NCBI GenBank assembly: GCA_035498015.1
Contig: DATKAO010000132.1
Location: forward strand, 1-35,832
Direction: 5' to 3'
Source of the DNA: Myxococcota bacterium
GTDB lineage: Bacteria; Myxococcota_A; UBA9160; SZUA-336
DNA length: 35,832 nucleotides
The stretch's first letter is position 1, and each line of letters begins with the position of its first letter. Positions 23,920-31,108 of the stretch are shown piece by piece. The notes under the pieces are model-generated. The model worked only from the letters and a program-made list of their open reading frames with translations. It was not told the origin of the DNA and searched no databases. The translations under genes and the position numbers were made by a program.

Positions 23920-25050
23920 TCAGGTCGCATCCTTGCGTACGGTGAGCTGGACGTGGTCGCGCTTGGCGGCCATCGCCTCGGGCGCCACCGACAGCGGCCG
24001 CACGCAGTCTACGTTCACGGCCTGGATGTCGTTCGTGCCGATCTCGCTCCAGAACTGCTCGGCCATGGCGCGCGCCGCCTCGCCGGGGCCGTGCACCGCC
24101 CCGCGCGGGTGCCACATGATCGTGGTGCCCTCCATCGGCTGGCCCGCGATGCTGCCGCCGTGCAGGAAGCCGATCTCGTCGAAGTCGACGTTGCGGTGGT
24201 AGTAGGGCAGACGCGCGGCCTCGCGGTCGCGCTGCATCGGGCTGGGCACGAAGTTGCACAGCACCCAGCCCTCCGCGCAGACCAGCCCGAAGGCCGAGGG
24301 CGGCACGTGGTTGCGGTCGGCGGTCACCGGGCGGAAGTCGGTGTTGTGGAAGCGGAACGGGAACAGGTCGCCCTTCCAGCCGACCACGTCGATCGGGTGC
24401 TGGTCGAAGAAGAACGCGGTGACTCGCCCGTCGCGCTTCACGCGCACCTCGTACTCGGGGCGGCCGTCGCCCTGCATGGCCTTGGGCTCGGGCACGGCGA
24501 TGACCTCGGGGTCGTAGGGATTGTGCCGGCCCAGGTTCGGGTGCTCGATCAGGCCGATCTCGCCGCGTGACTCGAGCCGCAGGAAGTAGTTGTCGCGGCT
24601 CACCGGGACGACGCGGTGGGTGACTCCCTTGGGCAGCACCACGTAGTCGCCGGGGCGGAACTCGAGCGGGCCGAACTCGGTCTCGAACGTGCCCTCGCCG
24701 CGGTGCACGAAGTACAGCTCGTCGGCGTCGGCGTTGCGCGCGAACCAGGGCATGGCCTCGCTGCGCCGGCTCACCGAGACGGTCAGGTCGTCGTTCCAGA
24801 ACAGCCGCGTGGGCGCGCCGCGCGGGTTCGTGCGGTCGGTGGTGTCGACGCGCTCGCCGTCGACGTCGCCGGGCGCGAAGTCACCCTCCACGCGCACCCA
24901 GCCGGTCGGCTCGTTCAGCCGGTACAGGTTGGCCACGCGGCCGTGGAAGCCGCCGCGGCCCAGCTCCTCCTCCTTCAGGCCCTTGGGCACGGCCACGTGC
25001 GCCTGCTTCGGAGTGACGCCCTTGGCCAGGTGGATCCAGGAGTTCTTCAT
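23920..25050 (-). CDS. homogentisate 1,2-dioxygenase-like cupin protein
   Basis: This 376-residue bicupin is related to homogentisate dioxygenase. The N-terminal cupin spans roughly 100-160 (ELYFVHRGEGTFETEFGPL, then LPKGVTHRV). The C-terminal cupin contains LPYYHRN (282-288, H285), D291-E292 and HPRGAVHG (314-321, H314 and H320), matching the iron-binding block. In classical enzymes the glutamate ligand is six residues after the histidine; here that place is aspartate D291, with E292 next to it. The protein is also shorter than usual. It is probably a ring-cleavage dioxygenase or a relative for another substrate, so I do not call it hmgA. Its start overlaps the SnoaL-like stop (ATGA). Confidence 0.78.
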   Translation of the reverse strand: MKNSWIHLAKGVTPKQAHVAVPKGLKEEELGRGGFHGRVANLYRLNEPTGWVRVEGDFAPGDVDGERVDTTDRTNPRGAPTRLFWNDDLTVSVSRRSEAMPWFARNADADELYFVHRGEGTFETEFGPLEFRPGDYVVLPKGVTHRVVPVSRDNYFLRLESRGEIGLIEHPNLGRHNPYDPEVIAVPEPKAMQGDGRPEYEVRVKRDGRVTAFFFDQHPIDVVGWKGDLFPFRFHNTDFRPVTADRNHVPPSAFGLVCAEGWVLCNFVPSPMQRDREAARLPYYHRNVDFDEIGFLHGGSIAGQPMEGTTIMWHPRGAVHGPGEAARAMAEQFWSEIGTNDIQAVNVDCVRPLSVAPEAMAAKRDHVQLTVRKDAT

Positions 25051-25442
25051 GTGAACAACACGTCGTGGGCGTACTTGGTGTCGACGTACTCTTTCACCGC
25101 CGTGATCTTCCCGCGCCGCGTCTTGAACACGAAGTGGTAGTGATTGCGGTAGTCACGGCCCTTGGCGGTCTTCGCGCTGAGCACGAACTGCACGCACACC
25201 GTGTTGCCCTCGGCGACCATCTCCTGCACGTCGATCCGCATGGGGACCGTCTGGTCGTACAGGCCGATGCCGCTGCCCATGAGCTCGAGCACCTTGGCCT
25301 TGCCCTCGTAAGTGCCCGCCATGTCCGAGCCGGGCGGCACCCACCAGGTCACGTCGTCGGCCAGCAGGTCCGGCAGCTTCGGGTCGCCGGTCTGGATGCG
25401 CTTGAAATAGGTCTTGATCAGCTTCTTGGCTTCGCTCGCCAT
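25047..25442 (-). CDS. SnoaL/NTF2-like small protein
   Basis: This 131-residue cone-shaped NTF2-like protein begins KKLIKTYFKRIQTGD, followed by LLADDVTWWVPPG and AGTYEGKAKVLELM, and ends with strands YRNHYHFVFKTRRGKITAVKEYVDTKY. Such proteins include ketosteroid isomerases, polyketide cyclases and dehydratases. An aspartate in LLADDV and histidines in the RNHYHF strand are possible catalytic residues. A delta-5-ketosteroid isomerase-like role would fit the operon but is unproven. The ATG at 25442 is preceded by TTAGGAGC, a good ribosome binding site. The start lies inside the 3' end of the upstream hydrolase-like gene (25-bp overlap). Confidence 0.78.
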   Translation of the reverse strand: MASEAKKLIKTYFKRIQTGDPKLPDLLADDVTWWVPPGSDMAGTYEGKAKVLELMGSGIGLYDQTVPMRIDVQEMVAEGNTVCVQFVLSAKTAKGRDYRNHYHFVFKTRRGKITAVKEYVDTKYAHDVLFT

Positions 25443-25933
25443 GATTCTGCTCCTAACTCGAAGACGGGAAGGTCGGGCGGGAACTCGATCGCGTCGCTCC
25501 AGCCGGGGATGTCGGGGCGCGGGCCGTCGAGCGCGATGACCCCCGCGATCCGCTCGGGAAACGCGAGCGCTGCGCCCAGCGCCAGCGTCGCGCCCTCGCG
25601 GTGACCGACCAGGAACACCGGCGGCTCGAGCTCGGCCACGAGTGACTCGAGCTGCGCCAGACTGTCGCCGAAGCTCGCGGGCTCCGGCCGCCCCGCGTCG
25701 TCGCTCCGGAACCAGGAGTGACCCGCGTATGCACGCCAGCGCGGGTCCTCGGGCGCGGCGCTGGCGTGGAACGGGTCGCGCGCGCGCGGCGCCTGCGGCG
25801 CGACGGCGTCGCGGCCCAGCGCGTGCGCCAGCGCCCACAGCTCGCCGGCATCGGCGCCGTCGGCGTGCAGCGCCACCACGGTGCCGCCACCCCGGCCGAG
25901 CCGTTCGCGCCGCGCGAGCTGGCAGCGGCTCAT
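25418..25933 (-). CDS. degenerate, truncated alpha/beta hydrolase-like protein
   Basis: The 171-residue product has the first half of an alpha/beta hydrolase fold: VVALHADGADAGELWALAHAL as the oxyanion region and VFLVGHREGATLALGAALAFPERIAGVIALDG as the nucleophile elbow region. The expected GHSxG reads GHREG, so the nucleophile serine is replaced by arginine. The frame stops after PDLPVFELGAES, near where the strand with the catalytic acid would be, so the acid and histidine are missing. It is probably not an active hydrolase. It retains ATGA coupling to the FAD gene and normal coding character, so it may persist as a binding or assembly protein, or be a decaying remnant. Confidence 0.6.
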   Translation of the reverse strand: MSRCQLARRERLGRGGGTVVALHADGADAGELWALAHALGRDAVAPQAPRARDPFHASAAPEDPRWRAYAGHSWFRSDDAGRPEPASFGDSLAQLESLVAELEPPVFLVGHREGATLALGAALAFPERIAGVIALDGPRPDIPGWSDAIEFPPDLPVFELGAESWRAKPRS

Positions 25934-27669
25934 GCCAGCTCCTTCACCGGCTCGCGCGCCGCCGCCTCGCCCGCGATGAAGCCGAAAGTCACTGCCGGGC
26001 CGAGCGTGCCCCCGCCCGCGTAGTAGTAGGGACCGGTCGGCGAGGCCACGCAGTTGCCCGCGCCGAACAGGCCCGCGATCGGCTGGCCCAGCGCGTCGAG
26101 CACGCGCGCGCTCTTGTCGATCTCCGGGCCGCCGTTCGTGTCGAGCGTGCCGGGCGCGAGGATGATCGCGTACAGCGGCCCGGCCTCGGAGATCGGATAC
26201 AGGGTGAGGTTCTTGGCCGGCAGCTTGTGCTTCGTGCCGGGGTTCGCGAACGACCAGATCTTGGTGTGCCACTCGCGGTCGTAGACGCTGGCGCCGCGCT
26301 GGAACTCGCGGTCGACGCCGCGCTCGGCGTCGGCATTGAACTGCTTCAGGGTCGCGCCGAGTGACTCGCCGAAGGCCGCGTCGAGCCGCACGCCGCCGGT
26401 CCGCGGCGCGAGCCGCGCGAGCCGTTCGTCGAGCGCCTTGACCAGCGCGGCCCGGTTCGCCGCCTGGACCACGTAGGGCGCCGACATGCCCGCGGCGGGC
26501 AGCGGGAAGCGGCCGGCGAACAGCTCGGCGCTGCGCTGGTCGTAGACCATGAACAAAAGCAGGTTGATCCACTCGTGACGCACCGGGTCCCACTGGTAGT
26601 GGGCGCGCGTGCGCTCGTTGTAGTTCGACTTCTCGTCGACCACGCGCCGGCCCAGCCGGTTCACCAGCACCATGCTGTCGCCCGGCGGCATGAACACGTC
26701 GTCGGGCGTCGAGGAGAACTGCAGCGCCTGCTCGAGCACGATCTGCGCGCGCCAGGCGCTCGGCATGTTGCCGAGCTTCGCGCCGAGTGACTCGGCGATG
26801 CGCACGAAATCGCCCTCGTTCGTCGGCACCGCGCAGCCGCCGAACACCGGCCCGGGCTGGAAGCGCCGCACCAGCTCGGCGTCGTGCGTGAACCCCCCGC
26901 TCGCGAACACCACTCCCTTGCGCGCGCGCACGCGCAGGGGGCTGCCCTTCTGCGGCTGGACCTCGAGGCCCACGACCTCGCGCTTCGCGTTCACGAGCGC
27001 GCGCGTCGCACGGTGACCCGTCTTCACCGGCACCTTGCGCGCCTCGAGCCCCGCGCGCAGCTGGCGCACCATCTCGTCGCCCAGCCCGAACGAGCCATCG
27101 GGCTTCTTCGCCCAGTATCTGCGGTCGACGATCTTGGTCGCGTCGGGCGGCTCGAAGTAGTCGGGCATGGGCCCGGCCAGTGAGTCGGCGCCGAACGAGA
27201 CCAGCGCGCCCATCTTCTCGAGCCCCACCACCGCGTCGGCGCCGCGGTCGTAGAAGGTCTCGATCAGGTCGTACTCGTTCTGCGGCAGGCCGTAGCGCGG
27301 CTGGTCCGCCGCGTAGAGCAGCGGATACGAGGCGCGGCACATCGCGCGCAGGGTCGCGTCGCGCGGCTCCTTCAGGCCCTTGGCGCGCTCGATCGGATGA
27401 TTCGGAATCCAGTACACGCCGCCCGACTTGGCGGTCGTGCCGCCCACCAGCGGCGCCTTCTCGAGCACCACGACCTGGGCGCCGGCCTCGGCGGCGTAGA
27501 GCGCCGCGGTCGCCCCGGCGGCGCCGCTGCCCACCACGGCGACGTCGCACTCCACGTCGAAGGCGGGTGAGTCGGCGGCCGAGACGGTCAGCGCCCCGCC
27601 GGTGGCCGAGAGGGCCGCGCCCGCGGCGCCCGCAAGCTTCAGGAATTCGCGGCGCGAGACGGGGGGCAT
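25930..27669 (-). CDS. FAD-dependent oxidoreductase of the 3-ketosteroid dehydrogenase / fumarate reductase type, Tat signal
   Basis: The protein has 579 residues. The N-terminus SRREFLK (5-11) with a hydrophobic run and SAADS is a twin-arginine signal, so export across the membrane in folded form is predicted. The FAD site is VVGSGAAGATAALYA (45-59) followed by VVLEKAPLVGGTTAKSGG. The end, GNCVASPTGPYYYAGGGTLGPAVTFGFIAGEAA, closely follows the pattern of 3-ketosteroid delta-1-dehydrogenases (KstD), including the tyrosines before a glycine run. A role in desaturating a ring ketone is plausible, but substrate assignment is inference. KstD enzymes I know of are usually cytoplasmic, so the Tat signal is unusual. 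It starts 18 bases after the Rieske oxygenase gene. Confidence 0.87.
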   Translation of the reverse strand: MPPVSRREFLKLAGAAGAALSATGGALTVSAADSPAFDVECDVAVVGSGAAGATAALYAAEAGAQVVVLEKAPLVGGTTAKSGGVYWIPNHPIERAKGLKEPRDATLRAMCRASYPLLYAADQPRYGLPQNEYDLIETFYDRGADAVVGLEKMGALVSFGADSLAGPMPDYFEPPDATKIVDRRYWAKKPDGSFGLGDEMVRQLRAGLEARKVPVKTGHRATRALVNAKREVVGLEVQPQKGSPLRVRARKGVVFASGGFTHDAELVRRFQPGPVFGGCAVPTNEGDFVRIAESLGAKLGNMPSAWRAQIVLEQALQFSSTPDDVFMPPGDSMVLVNRLGRRVVDEKSNYNERTRAHYQWDPVRHEWINLLLFMVYDQRSAELFAGRFPLPAAGMSAPYVVQAANRAALVKALDERLARLAPRTGGVRLDAAFGESLGATLKQFNADAERGVDREFQRGASVYDREWHTKIWSFANPGTKHKLPAKNLTLYPISEAGPLYAIILAPGTLDTNGGPEIDKSARVLDALGQPIAGLFGAGNCVASPTGPYYYAGGGTLGPAVTFGFIAGEAAAREPVKELA

Positions 27670-27681
27670 GCGCGTGTCGGA

Positions 27682-27696
27682 GCGGAGTTACTCCGC
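27682..27696 (-). repeat. short perfect inverted repeat at the Rieske stop codon
   Basis: GCGGAG, TTA, CTCCGC on the plus strand: six-base arms around three bases, centred on the TAA stop of the Rieske gene. In RNA it could be a small hairpin between the first two genes of the operon. No U-run follows, so it is not a standard terminator. Confidence 0.4.
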
Positions 27697-28653
27697 CTCC
27701 GCCCAGTCCTTGGAGTAGAACTGCCGGCACCAGCGCCGGAATTCCGCGATCGGTCCGTCGCCGTCGCACAGCATCGGCTTGGCGCGGAAGCGCTTGTTCT
27801 CCCAGATCTCGAAGTCCTGCGTGATCGCGTTGGACTGGTCGTCCATGTAGGCCTTGAGCAGCTGCAGCGTCTCCTCCTCGCTGCGGCCGTCCTTCTTGCC
27901 GATGATCGCGGTGCGGAAGTGAGTGCGCTCGGCGTCGAGCGGAGTGAGTCCGGTCGAGATCACCGTGGTGAACATTCCGGTGTAAGTCAGGAAGTTGTAA
28001 CCGAGGCCCCAGTTCTGGGCCTCCATGTACAGGTTGTCGCTCACCCCTTCCATGGTGGACACCTGCTTGGTCGTGCCGATGTTCCAGAAAAACATCTTGC
28101 CGTCGAACTTGTGACTCTTCTCGGGCGGCATGTCCATCTTGTGCACGCTGTGGAAGTGCGGCCAGTCGATGGCGTTCTCCATGATGTCCTGCGGGCAGGT
28201 GCGCACCACCCACTCGTACTTCTGCCAGGTGCGCGTCCAGCCCGAGTCACCCCACTGCGCGAGCCGCGGGACCTCGAAGTCGGGCGGCTTCCCGTCTTCG
28301 TGGTACCAGATGAAGATGGCGCCGTTGACCTCACTCACCGGCCAGGAGCGGGTCTCGGCCTTGGCCGGGATCTTGTTCGCGTAGGGCACCGAGACGCACT
28401 TGCCCTCGCCGTTGAACTTCCAGGCGTGGAAGGGACACTGCAGGTCGGCGCCGATCACCTTGCCGCCCTTGCCCAGGTGCGCGCCCAGGTGCGGGCAGTA
28501 CGCGTCGAGCACGTGCGCCTTGCCGTCCTCGCCCCGGAACGCGACCAGCTCGCGCCCGAGATACGAGAGCGCCCGGACCTCGCCCTTCGCGAGCTCGTCC
28601 GAGTACAGCATCAGATACCAGCTGTTCGCGAAACCGAACGGGAAACGGGCCAT
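27688..28653 (-). CDS. Rieske non-heme iron oxygenase, KshA-like (first gene of the operon)
   Basis: The 321-residue terminal oxygenase has a Rieske cluster at C53-P-H55 and C73-P-F-H76 and catalytic iron ligands D163, H166 and H171 (DWPHFHSVH). It shares DAYCPHLGAHLG and the CPFHxW block with the protein at 8849, and both have the KshA-like length. The best guess is hydroxylation of a polycyclic ring, with the ferredoxin reductase supplied from elsewhere. The ATG at 28653 follows AGGAGGG at ideal spacing. The promoter carries the KstR-like operator, and the divergent SDR gene begins 69 bp away. Twelve more genes follow in the same direction with almost no gaps. Confidence 0.92.
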   Translation of the reverse strand: MARFPFGFANSWYLMLYSDELAKGEVRALSYLGRELVAFRGEDGKAHVLDAYCPHLGAHLGKGGKVIGADLQCPFHAWKFNGEGKCVSVPYANKIPAKAETRSWPVSEVNGAIFIWYHEDGKPPDFEVPRLAQWGDSGWTRTWQKYEWVVRTCPQDIMENAIDWPHFHSVHKMDMPPEKSHKFDGKMFFWNIGTTKQVSTMEGVSDNLYMEAQNWGLGYNFLTYTGMFTTVISTGLTPLDAERTHFRTAIIGKKDGRSEEETLQLLKAYMDDQSNAITQDFEIWENKRFRAKPMLCDGDGPIAEFRRWCRQFYSKDWAEAE

Positions 28654-28691
28654 GGCATCCCTCCTGGACTTCGCCGGCGTCCGGGTAGAAA

Positions 28692-28721
28692 ATTAGAACA
28701 CGTTTCAGGAGGGGCTGACAA
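28692..28721 (-). promoter_or_regulatory. promoter of the 13-gene operon
   Basis: On the minus strand TTGTCA (28721-28716) and TCTAAT (28697-28692) are 18 bp apart; five of six and four of six bases match the sigma70 boxes. The KstR-like operator fills the spacer and part of the -10, so a bound repressor would block RNA polymerase. Confidence 0.6.
28693..28708. promoter_or_regulatory. KstR-like operator, copy 2
   Basis: On the minus strand this reads CTGAAACGTGTTCTAA. The core (28694-28707) fits TnnAACnnGTTnnA. It differs from the copy at 9825-9840 at one of 16 bases. It lies between divergent genes and could control both the operon and the SDR at 28723. Confidence 0.7.
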
Positions 28722-28722
28722 G

Positions 28723-29496
28723 GTGGGCGAACGCCTGCGGGGCAAAGTCGCGTTGGTGACGGGTGCGGGCTCGGGGATCGGTCGCGCGATCGCCGTGCGC
28801 TTCGCCGCCGAGGGCGCGGCCGTGGTCGTGAACGACCTGGTCGCGGATTCGGCCGAGCGCGTCGCGAAGGAGATCGAGGGCGCGGGCGGCCGCGCGCGCG
28901 CCTTTCCCGCCGACGTGTCGGACGCGCGCCGGGTCGAGGCCGCGGTGCGCTTCGCTCTCTCGGAGTTCGGCCGGCTCGACGTGCTGGTGAACAACGCCGC
29001 CGCGGTCCTGCCCGGCGCGCTCGAGACGCTGCGCGACGAGGACTGGCGCCGCACCCAGTCGGTCACGCTCGACGGCGTGTTCTTCGGCATGCGCGCCGCG
29101 CTGCCGGTGATGGCCGCGCAGGGCGGCGGCGCGATCATCAACATCTCTTCGGGTGCCGCGGTGGCGGGCGAGCCCGGGCTCGGAGCCTACGGCGCGGCCA
29201 AGGCCGCGATCGTGAACCTGACCAAGACCGCAGCGGTCGAGAACGCCGCGCGCGGCGTGCGCATCAACACCATCCTGCCCGGCCCGATCGAGACGCCGCC
29301 GCTGCTCGCCGCGGTCGAAGCCACCGGCGGACGCGCGGCTTGGGAGCGTCAGATCCCGTGCGGCCGGCTCGGCAAGCCCGAGGAGATGGCCGCCGTGGCG
29401 CTCTTCCTCGCCTCCGACGAAGCCTCGTACGTGCACGGCGCCGCGATCGTCGCCGACGGGGGCGTGGCGGCGCGCACGAACTCGCCCCGGTTCTGA
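28723..29496 (+). CDS. short-chain dehydrogenase/reductase, divergent from the operon
   Basis: This 257-residue classical SDR has the cofactor motif TGAGSGIG near residue 14, NDLV after the second strand, NNAA in the fourth strand region, catalytic serine in INISSGAAV, YGAAKAA for tyrosine and lysine, and an NTILPGPIETP segment. It is an oxidoreductase for alcohol/ketone groups, with NAD(H) likely from the aspartate after the second strand. The start is GTG at 28723, preceded by AGGAGGGG eight bases upstream; the frame further upstream lies across the operator and is antisense to the Rieske gene. TAGAAA at 28686-28691 is a possible -10 on this strand. The shared operator suggests the same regulation as the operon. 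Confidence 0.9.
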   Translation: MGERLRGKVALVTGAGSGIGRAIAVRFAAEGAAVVVNDLVADSAERVAKEIEGAGGRARAFPADVSDARRVEAAVRFALSEFGRLDVLVNNAAAVLPGALETLRDEDWRRTQSVTLDGVFFGMRAALPVMAAQGGGAIINISSGAAVAGEPGLGAYGAAKAAIVNLTKTAAVENAARGVRINTILPGPIETPPLLAAVEATGGRAAWERQIPCGRLGKPEEMAAVALFLASDEASYVHGAAIVADGGVAARTNSPRF

Positions 29497-29505
29497 TCCG
29501 CGGAC

Positions 29506-30504
29506 TCACTGCGGCGGAATGGGCGCGATCGTTCCGCTCACGGCGGTGACCACCAGATCGGCCCAGTACACGCCACCGGCACCAGTGCGAATGAGCTCGA
29601 ACGACCCGGAGTCGCTGGTGACCGGGCTGCTAGTCCAGCAGTCGGACTGCCAGGACGTGGGCTCCGCGCTGCTCTGCAGCCACACCTTCGCCCGCAGTCG
29701 CGTGAGTCCGGAAGCCCGGGTCACCCGGTATTTGAACGAGTACCAGCTGCGGGCGGCGGCGGTCACTCCCAGCGCAGCGCCCACCCGGCACGTGAGGGCC
29801 GGCTCATTCCAGCCGCCGAGCGCCCAGGCACCGTTCGTGGCCGTTCCGAGCAGGAAATAGGCGCCGGACTGCACGCGCGCGCCGATACCGGCGCGGCCTT
29901 GGGGCCGGTCCATGCGCATGCGCCCGGAGATCTCGTACGAGCCCCAGCCCGCCGCGCTTGCGCCCGTATACTGACTCGCGACCACTCCGATGTCGGAGCC
30001 GCTGAAGTAGGCGATGCTGCCGTCGCCCAGGTACAACACGCTGAAGATGTTCGTGCCCGACGTGGTCACCGTGTCTCCGCGCAGATCGGTGAAGCCGGGC
30101 ACGTGCACGCCCGGCGCGTACTGGCTGAAGTTCGACTGCCACAGCGGCGCGCCCAGGACCTCCGTGCGGGCCGCCAGCGTCAGCCGGTTCGAGCGGCGCG
30201 ACTCGACGCCGCTGGAATCGTACGCGGTCAGCTCGACCACGTAGGACTGCGTCGGGTCGAGATTCCCGATCGAGTAACTCGCCACTCCGGTCGAGTCGGC
30301 CGTGCGCGCGCCGATGTCGACCGCGGGGCTGGTGATCGCACCGCTGGTGGCGGTGGCGAGATACAAGTTGTAGCCGCGCACGCTCTGCGGCGGCGGCTTG
30401 AAGCGGAGTAGTACCGCATCGGCTCGGGACTCCGCCGGGAGCGCGAGCAATCCGAATCCAAGACAGAGATAGACCCACCCCAACAGCAACCGCAGCAGCA
30501 ACAT
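29506..30504 (-). CDS. secreted protein with fibronectin type III-like domain
   Basis: This 332-residue exported protein has a strongly hydrophobic N-terminus (LLLRLLLGWVYLCLGFGLLALPAESRADA) as signal peptide. Residues about 30-110 look like a fibronectin type III module: SVRGYNLYLATA, then SYSIGNLDPTQSYVVELTAYDSSGVES. The rest (from LWQSNFSQY on) is a beta-rich domain resembling a concanavalin-type jelly roll, with two cysteines (TCRVG and DCWTS) that may pair. It probably acts outside the cell or at the envelope; no catalytic motif is seen. ATG 30504 is chosen; a TTG one codon upstream is also open. Two CRP-type half-site pairs lie in the 121-bp region upstream. Confidence 0.65.
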   Translation of the reverse strand: MLLLRLLLGWVYLCLGFGLLALPAESRADAVLLRFKPPPQSVRGYNLYLATATSGAITSPAVDIGARTADSTGVASYSIGNLDPTQSYVVELTAYDSSGVESRRSNRLTLAARTEVLGAPLWQSNFSQYAPGVHVPGFTDLRGDTVTTSGTNIFSVLYLGDGSIAYFSGSDIGVVASQYTGASAAGWGSYEISGRMRMDRPQGRAGIGARVQSGAYFLLGTATNGAWALGGWNEPALTCRVGAALGVTAAARSWYSFKYRVTRASGLTRLRAKVWLQSSAEPTSWQSDCWTSSPVTSDSGSFELIRTGAGGVYWADLVVTAVSGTIAPIPPQ

Positions 30505-30565
30505 CAACGGCCCCCCGAGCGATGCGGAACGGGGAGCAGGTTCGGCCGTCTAGATCGTGCCCGCC

Positions 30566-30602
30566 GTGACTCTGCTCACGCGCGTTGCGTGATTCGAGTC
30601 AC
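30566..30602 (-). promoter_or_regulatory. two CRP/FNR-type inverted repeats
   Basis: GTGACTCTGCTCAC (30566-30579) and GTGATTCGAGTCAC (30589-30602) both follow GTGA-N6-TCAC, the core of CRP-family sites, with centres 23 bp apart. They lie between the MerR gene and the start of the secreted-protein gene. Caution: GTGACT/AGTCAC words are enriched across the window. The rest of this 121-bp gap shows no clear terminator or -10. Confidence 0.4.
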
Positions 30603-30625
30603 TATGCCGGGGAGAACGCGTTTAC

Positions 30626-31108
30626 TCAGCGCTCGTCGCCGGGACCGAACAAGCCGAGGAACGTGCGAGCAAGGTTCTCGTTCACTCGGTGCGGATCGGC
30701 GGCGCCGTGCGGCGCGTCGTCGAAAGCGGAGGTCGGCGCCTCGAGCTCCTGCGGCGCGCCGTCGAGCCACTCGTCGACGCGCTCGAGCAGCTTCTCGACG
30801 TCGCGAACGCGTTCCGCCACGCGCGCGCGGTGCGCGCGGATCTTCGCGATCGCTTCGGGCCCGTCGGGTGCGCGCATCACCTCGACCACCTCGGCCAGCG
30901 GCATCTCGAGCGCGCGCAGCAGCCGCACGCGCAGCGCGTCGGGCAGCTGCTCCGGGCGGTAGTAGCGGTAGCCGCTCTCGCGGTCGACGCGCGCGGGCAG
31001 CAACAAGCCCTGACTTTCGTAGTGGCGCAGCGCGCGCACGGTGAAGCCCGCGAGCTGCGCGAAGCGGCCGATCGGGATCATGCGGGCGTCGGGCCCGGAG
31101 TCACTCAC
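30626..31108 (-). CDS. MerR-family transcriptional regulator
   Basis: The 160-residue regulator has a winged helix-turn-helix at its N-terminus: IPIGRFAQLAGFTVRALRHYESQGLL, then RVDRESGYRYYRPEQLPDALRVRLLRALEMPLAEV. A coiled-coil dimerisation helix follows (RAHRARVAERVRDVEKLLERVDEWL), then a short tail with no conserved metal-binding cysteines, so the effector is probably organic. The start is taken as GTG 31108, which overlaps the esterase stop (GTGA), as at several other junctions here; ATG 31081 is the alternative. It is co-transcribed with the esterase and may control it. Confidence 0.85.
   Translation of the reverse strand: MSDSGPDARMIPIGRFAQLAGFTVRALRHYESQGLLLPARVDRESGYRYYRPEQLPDALRVRLLRALEMPLAEVVEVMRAPDGPEAIAKIRAHRARVAERVRDVEKLLERVDEWLDGAPQELEAPTSAFDDAPHGAADPHRVNENLARTFLGLFGPGDER

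Noticed and set aside
25418-25442. Frameshift joining the degenerate hydrolase to the SnoaL-like gene
   Set aside because: The SnoaL-like protein is complete with its own ribosome binding site and does not supply the missing hydrolase strands.
25934-28213. Upstream extension of the degenerate hydrolase frame
   Set aside because: Frame-shifted shadow of the FAD and Rieske genes. The real start is the ATG at 25933, coupled to the FAD gene.
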